Shown: piece after piece, positions 5,879 through 9,066 of the stretch
Numbering within the stretch: position 1 is the first letter of the stretch
How the letters are laid out: every line of letters begins with the position of its first letter
Source: Sedimentisphaerales bacterium
Lineage (GTDB): Bacteria; Planctomycetota; Phycisphaerae; Sedimentisphaerales; SG8-4
DNA length: 9,066 nucleotides
Assembly: GCA_016928975.1 (NCBI GenBank)
Contig: JAFGJR010000303.1
Coordinates: forward strand, 1-9,066
Direction of reading: 5' to 3'
Made by a program: the position numbers and the translations under genes
The notes under the pieces: generated by a model
Told to the model about the DNA's origin: nothing
Databases searched by the model: none
What the model saw: the letters and a program-made list of their open reading frames with translations, nothing else

Positions 5879-8800
5879 GTGTCCACAGAGCACAACACAA
5901 ACGAAGAGGCGATCTACTACGAGGCCATCGGCAAAGAACCGGCCGAGCGGGAGTCGTATCTCCAAGCGGCCTGTGACCAGGACGCCGCATTGTTGGCTCG
6001 CGTCAGGAAGCTGCTCAAGGCACGTGAAGTCAGGGACAGCTTCCTGGAGTCTGCTCCCTGGGACGCGGTGGTCACCTCGGACGCCTCCGCCGTCACGGAG
6101 GGTCCCGGTACTGTCATCGGGCGCTACAAGCTCCTGGAGAAAATCGGCGAAGGGGGGATGGCGGTGGTCTATATGGCTGAGCAGCAGGAGCCGATCCGCC
6201 GCAAAGCGGCCCTCAAGATCATCAAGCTGGGGATGGACACCCGGCAGGTGATCGCGCGTTTCGAGGCGGAGCGGCAGGCTCTGGCCCTCATGGACCATCC
6301 CAGCATTGCCAAGGTCCTCGATGCCGGGGCCACGGAGACCGGCCGGCCGTACTTCGTCATGGAACTGGTCCAAGGGGTCTCCATCACCGAATACTGCGAC
6401 AAGAACAACCTGAGCACCAAAGATCGATTGGCTTTGTTTGTTCAAGTCTGCAATGCGGTCCAGCATGCTCATCAAAAAGGCATCATCCACCGCGATATCA
6501 AGCCCTCCAATGTCATGGTCACCCACCATGACGGCAAGCCGGTCCCCAAAGTCATCGACTTTGGCATCGCCAAGGCCACCAACCAGCGTCTGACAGAGAA
6601 GACCCTCTTCACCCGCTACGCCCACATCATCGGCACCCCCGCCTACATGAGTCCCGAGCAGGCAGAACTGAGCGATTTGGACATCGATACTCGTTCGGAT
6701 ATCTACTCGCTTGGCGTGTTGCTCTATGAGCTACTGACCGGCACGACTCCGTTCAGTGAAGAAGAGCTTCGCAAGGCCGGATACACTGAAATGCAGCGTA
6801 TCATCCGTGAACAAGAACCTGCCAAGCCGTCCACCAAGCTCAGCACCCTCGGTGAAACGGTGACCGACATCGCCAAGTGCCGCGGTTCCACCCCCGATCT
6901 GCTCCGGAAGGCCGTCCGCGGTGACCTGGACTGGATTGTCATGAAGTCGTTGGAGAAGGACCGTGCCCGGCGATACGAGACGCCCAACAGCCTGGCCTCC
7001 GACATCCTGCGGCATCTGGAACATGAGCCGGTCCTGGCGCGCGGACCCGGCGCAACCTACCGACTTCAGAAGTTCCTCCGCAGGCATCGAGTTGGCGCCA
7101 TTGCCGCCCTTGCGATGGCCCTTGTGGCCGGCGCGGCGGCGGTCATTCTATCCATGTGGAGTCAGGACCGGCTGCAACTGGCCGAAGCGGAAGGCTTCCG
7201 GGATAGAGGCATCCTGTCCCAGGCCCGCGAGCAGTATGCCAAAGCGGAGCGCGACGCGGCTCTGGAGACGCTCAAGCCTATCCTCCAAAGCAAGCATGTC
7301 GGACCGGAAGCACAGCTTCTCCAAGCGGCCATCCTTGTTGACAATCGCCGTTCCGAGGAGGCCGTGACTTTGCTGAACAAGCTGCTTAACGAACAGCCTG
7401 CGATTGCCGGGGCTGCTCATTCGCTCTTGGCCCGCATCCTGTGGGAGAGTGAATCAGCCAATGCCGAGAAGCTGAAGGAGATTGAGGAGCACCGGCAGAA
7501 GGCTGAGACATTGCTCCCAGAGACTGCGGAAGCCTATTTCCTGCGGGCGATGACGGCTGTGACGGTCAAGGAACAGCTTGCCGCCCTCGATCGGGCATTG
7601 CAGCTTGACTCGAAACATTACGAGTCCCGTCGCCTGCGGGCGTTCACGTATTATGCGTCCCGGAAGTACGAACGCCTGAGCGAAGATGCCTCTGTCATGG
7701 AAGCCTTGCGGGATCGTGATCCACTCGGCTACTCCCTGCGGGCCAGGGCCCTCGGCGAGTTGAGGCGTTACCCAGAGGCGGTGGAGGAATATGACCGTGC
7801 CCTGGCGTTGACGCCCAGGGATAGCTCGCAGTGCCTCGATCTGTCGATCCAGCGATGCGAGACCCTTTTGCGCATGGGCCGCTATGAACAGGTCGTTACT
7901 GCGGCACAGGAGATGCTCAAGCTCTGGCCCGACAAACCTGTCTTTCAGTACCACCTTTTCTGTGCCCGGACGGCTTCAGGCGAGGTCAACGAGGCCCAGG
8001 AGGTGTTCCAGAAGATCATTCGTTCCACACCCACAGCCCGGAACGAATTCTGGTTCTGGGCGACGAAATACGTGTTCGACACGCTGGAGGCCGGACGGTC
8101 GTGGCATCCGCCCGGCCCCGAGCCGGCCGGGGCAGCCTTTCTGCCGCTAATGGAGGCCGAGGAGACCTATCGCGATCTCTCGGTCAAGGCCCGCCGGATC
8201 CTCGTCGGTGGATTCGGCGCTCAATGGTCGCCCGATGGGAAGAAACTGGCGTTCAGTCTGGGCGTGCAGGGTTACAGCGGGGTGGCCCTCCATGATGCCG
8301 CTACGAAGGAAACCGAGTTGCTGATTGTCCCCGGCAAGGACCCGCGGTGGTCGCCCGATGGGCGGTACATCGCTTTCGTTCGGGATTGCCAGGCGCTGCG
8401 GCTGGAAGAGTTGACCGCCGCCGAGCGAAAGGATCAGGAGCGTTGGCTGTCGGCCGAGGAAGTTTGGGTCATGAAGTCGGATGGCACAGAGCCCCGCCGA
8501 CTGGCTCGGGGCGGCTGGCCCTCGTGGAGCAGGGACTCCGCGCAGGTCTACTATCATTCGCGTCAGGAGAAAACGCTCTGCTCGATCTCTATCGCATCTT
8601 CCAATGTAGAACCCAAACGGATCATGGCGTGCTCCAGCGCGTTTCCCTCGGTGTCACCGGATGAACAGCAAGTGGCGTATCTCGAAAACAAATCCCTCAA
8701 AGTCAAGAATCTGGCCTCGCAAGCGGTAGTGGCCCAATGGCGGGTGCCCTTCGACACTTGGGTCGGACCCGCATGGTCTCCCACGGGCAAGGAAGTGTGC

Positions 8801-9066
8801 CTGGGCGTCGGCGGCAGCGTGGGGGACCGGACCGGCTTGTGGATTTACCCTCTTGACAGCAACGAACCGGCCAAGGTTCTGACCAGTCAGATCATGGCGG
8901 CTTCCTGGACCCCGGATGGCACGAAGCTCGTCTTCGCTCTGCGGCCGCCGTACTTCGAATTGTGGACCGCCGATCTTGATCCTGCCCTCTCCGCCGTGAA
9001 AGCCCTCGGTCCCGGACAAATGCTGGCCGATCACTGGCAGGACATGCTGCGCCTCTATACGCGCCG
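5879..9066 (+). CDS. Membrane Ser/Thr protein kinase with TPR and PD40 beta-propeller sensor (3' truncated by window edge)
   Basis: The frame is open from GTG 5879 to the window end: 1062 residues visible, no stop. Residues 1-75 match the helical segment found before Planctomycetes kinases (ERESYLQAACDQDAALLARV, SFLESAP). The kinase domain (about 80-345) has the P-loop GEGGMAVV (90-97), ATP-anchoring Lys113 in AALKII, catalytic HRDIKPSN (H204-D206), DFG (227-229) and GTPAYMSPEQ, so all catalytic residues are present. One membrane helix (about 405-427) follows RRHR. Beyond it lie TPR-like helices (about 440-720; for example EAVEEYDRALALTPRD), then PD40/TolB-like propeller blades with WSPDGKKLAF (783), WSPDGRYIAF (824), WSRDS, VSPDEQQVAY, WSPTGKEV and WTPDGTKLVF. 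The extracytoplasmic part is a probable sensor or protein-binding surface; the kinase faces the cytoplasm and may phosphorylate the adjacent sigma factor (inference). The family is of Pkn/PASTA-less type; the ligand is unknown. Confidence 0.95.
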   Translation, partial: MSTEHNTNEEAIYYEAIGKEPAERESYLQAACDQDAALLARVRKLLKAREVRDSFLESAPWDAVVTSDASAVTEGPGTVIGRYKLLEKIGEGGMAVVYMAEQQEPIRRKAALKIIKLGMDTRQVIARFEAERQALALMDHPSIAKVLDAGATETGRPYFVMELVQGVSITEYCDKNNLSTKDRLALFVQVCNAVQHAHQKGIIHRDIKPSNVMVTHHDGKPVPKVIDFGIAKATNQRLTEKTLFTRYAHIIGTPAYMSPEQAELSDLDIDTRSDIYSLGVLLYELLTGTTPFSEEELRKAGYTEMQRIIREQEPAKPSTKLSTLGETVTDIAKCRGSTPDLLRKAVRGDLDWIVMKSLEKDRARRYETPNSLASDILRHLEHEPVLARGPGATYRLQKFLRRHRVGAIAALAMALVAGAAAVILSMWSQDRLQLAEAEGFRDRGILSQAREQYAKAERDAALETLKPILQSKHVGPEAQLLQAAILVDNRRSEEAVTLLNKLLNEQPAIAGAAHSLLARILWESESANAEKLKEIEEHRQKAETLLPETAEAYFLRAMTAVTVKEQLAALDRALQLDSKHYESRRLRAFTYYASRKYERLSEDASVMEALRDRDPLGYSLRARALGELRRYPEAVEEYDRALALTPRDSSQCLDLSIQRCETLLRMGRYEQVVTAAQEMLKLWPDKPVFQYHLFCARTASGEVNEAQEVFQKIIRSTPTARNEFWFWATKYVFDTLEAGRSWHPPGPEPAGAAFLPLMEAEETYRDLSVKARRILVGGFGAQWSPDGKKLAFSLGVQGYSGVALHDAATKETELLIVPGKDPRWSPDGRYIAFVRDCQALRLEELTAAERKDQERWLSAEEVWVMKSDGTEPRRLARGGWPSWSRDSAQVYYHSRQEKTLCSISIASSNVEPKRIMACSSAFPSVSPDEQQVAYLENKSLKVKNLASQAVVAQWRVPFDTWVGPAWSPTGKEVCLGVGGSVGDRTGLWIYPLDSNEPAKVLTSQIMAASWTPDGTKLVFALRPPYFELWTADLDPALSAVKALGPGQMLADHWQDMLRLYTR

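Noticed and set aside
5829..6251. 140-residue plus-strand open frame overlapping the kinase start
   Set aside because: It is in another frame from the kinase, is Ser/Arg/Pro-rich, and the kinase frame with AAGGAG and GTG 5879 explains the region fully.
5813..6625. 270-residue minus-strand open frame opposite the kinase N-terminus
   Set aside because: It is antisense to conserved kinase motifs (P-loop, HRD, DFG) and its sequence mirrors those codons; no ribosome site or family features were seen.
8111..8133. GC-rich inverted repeat in the kinase gene (CCCCG to CGGGG)
   Set aside because: The stem is short, lacks a GTAG head, and the encoded Pro/Gly-rich loop is ordinary for a linker between TPR and propeller; not distinguishable from chance at this GC content.

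Overview
The window reads as part of a GC-rich chromosome from a Planctomycetes-type bacterium, possibly of the Phycisphaerae/Sedimentisphaerales kind. That placement is an inference. It rests on a TIGR02999-type ECF sigma factor followed by a very large membrane Ser/Thr kinase with TPR and PD40 propeller repeats, on a long YidC, and on dispersed hairpin and heptamer repeats. All genes are on the + strand and the window is densely coding, with no gene-free stretch above about 130 bases. No stand-alone RNA gene, CRISPR array or transposase gene was seen.

Layout. 1-690 is the 3' part of a calcineurin-like metallophosphoesterase. It is followed almost directly by yidC (706-2763), the membrane protein insertase. 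A 102-base gap with an imperfect inverted repeat leads to mnmE (2866-4329), the tRNA U34-modification GTPase; yidC and mnmE are neighbours in many bacterial genomes. A clear sigma-70-type promoter then drives a predicted lipoprotein with a SAM-methyltransferase fold (4378-5136). A second strong promoter with an extended -10 drives an ECF sigma factor (5223-5798). Downstream is a Ser/Thr protein kinase that starts at GTG 5879 and runs off the window end: cytoplasmic kinase domain, one membrane helix, TPR-like region, then a WD40-like beta-propeller. The sigma factor and kinase probably form one signalling module in which the kinase takes the place of an anti-sigma factor.

The most unusual signal is inside mnmE. 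Three repeat-derived segments sit in frame in this conserved housekeeping gene: a 5-unit heptamer array in the N-terminal domain, a 59-bp pair of inverted REP-like hairpins (each with a GTAG head, an 8-bp stem and a 4-base loop) in the switch II region just after the G3 motif, and a 17-bp perfect hairpin just after the G domain. Together they roughly account for the excess length of this protein over E. coli MnmE. The REP pair has the architecture of elements mobilised by REP-associated tyrosine transposases (RAYTs), although no RAYT gene lies in this window.
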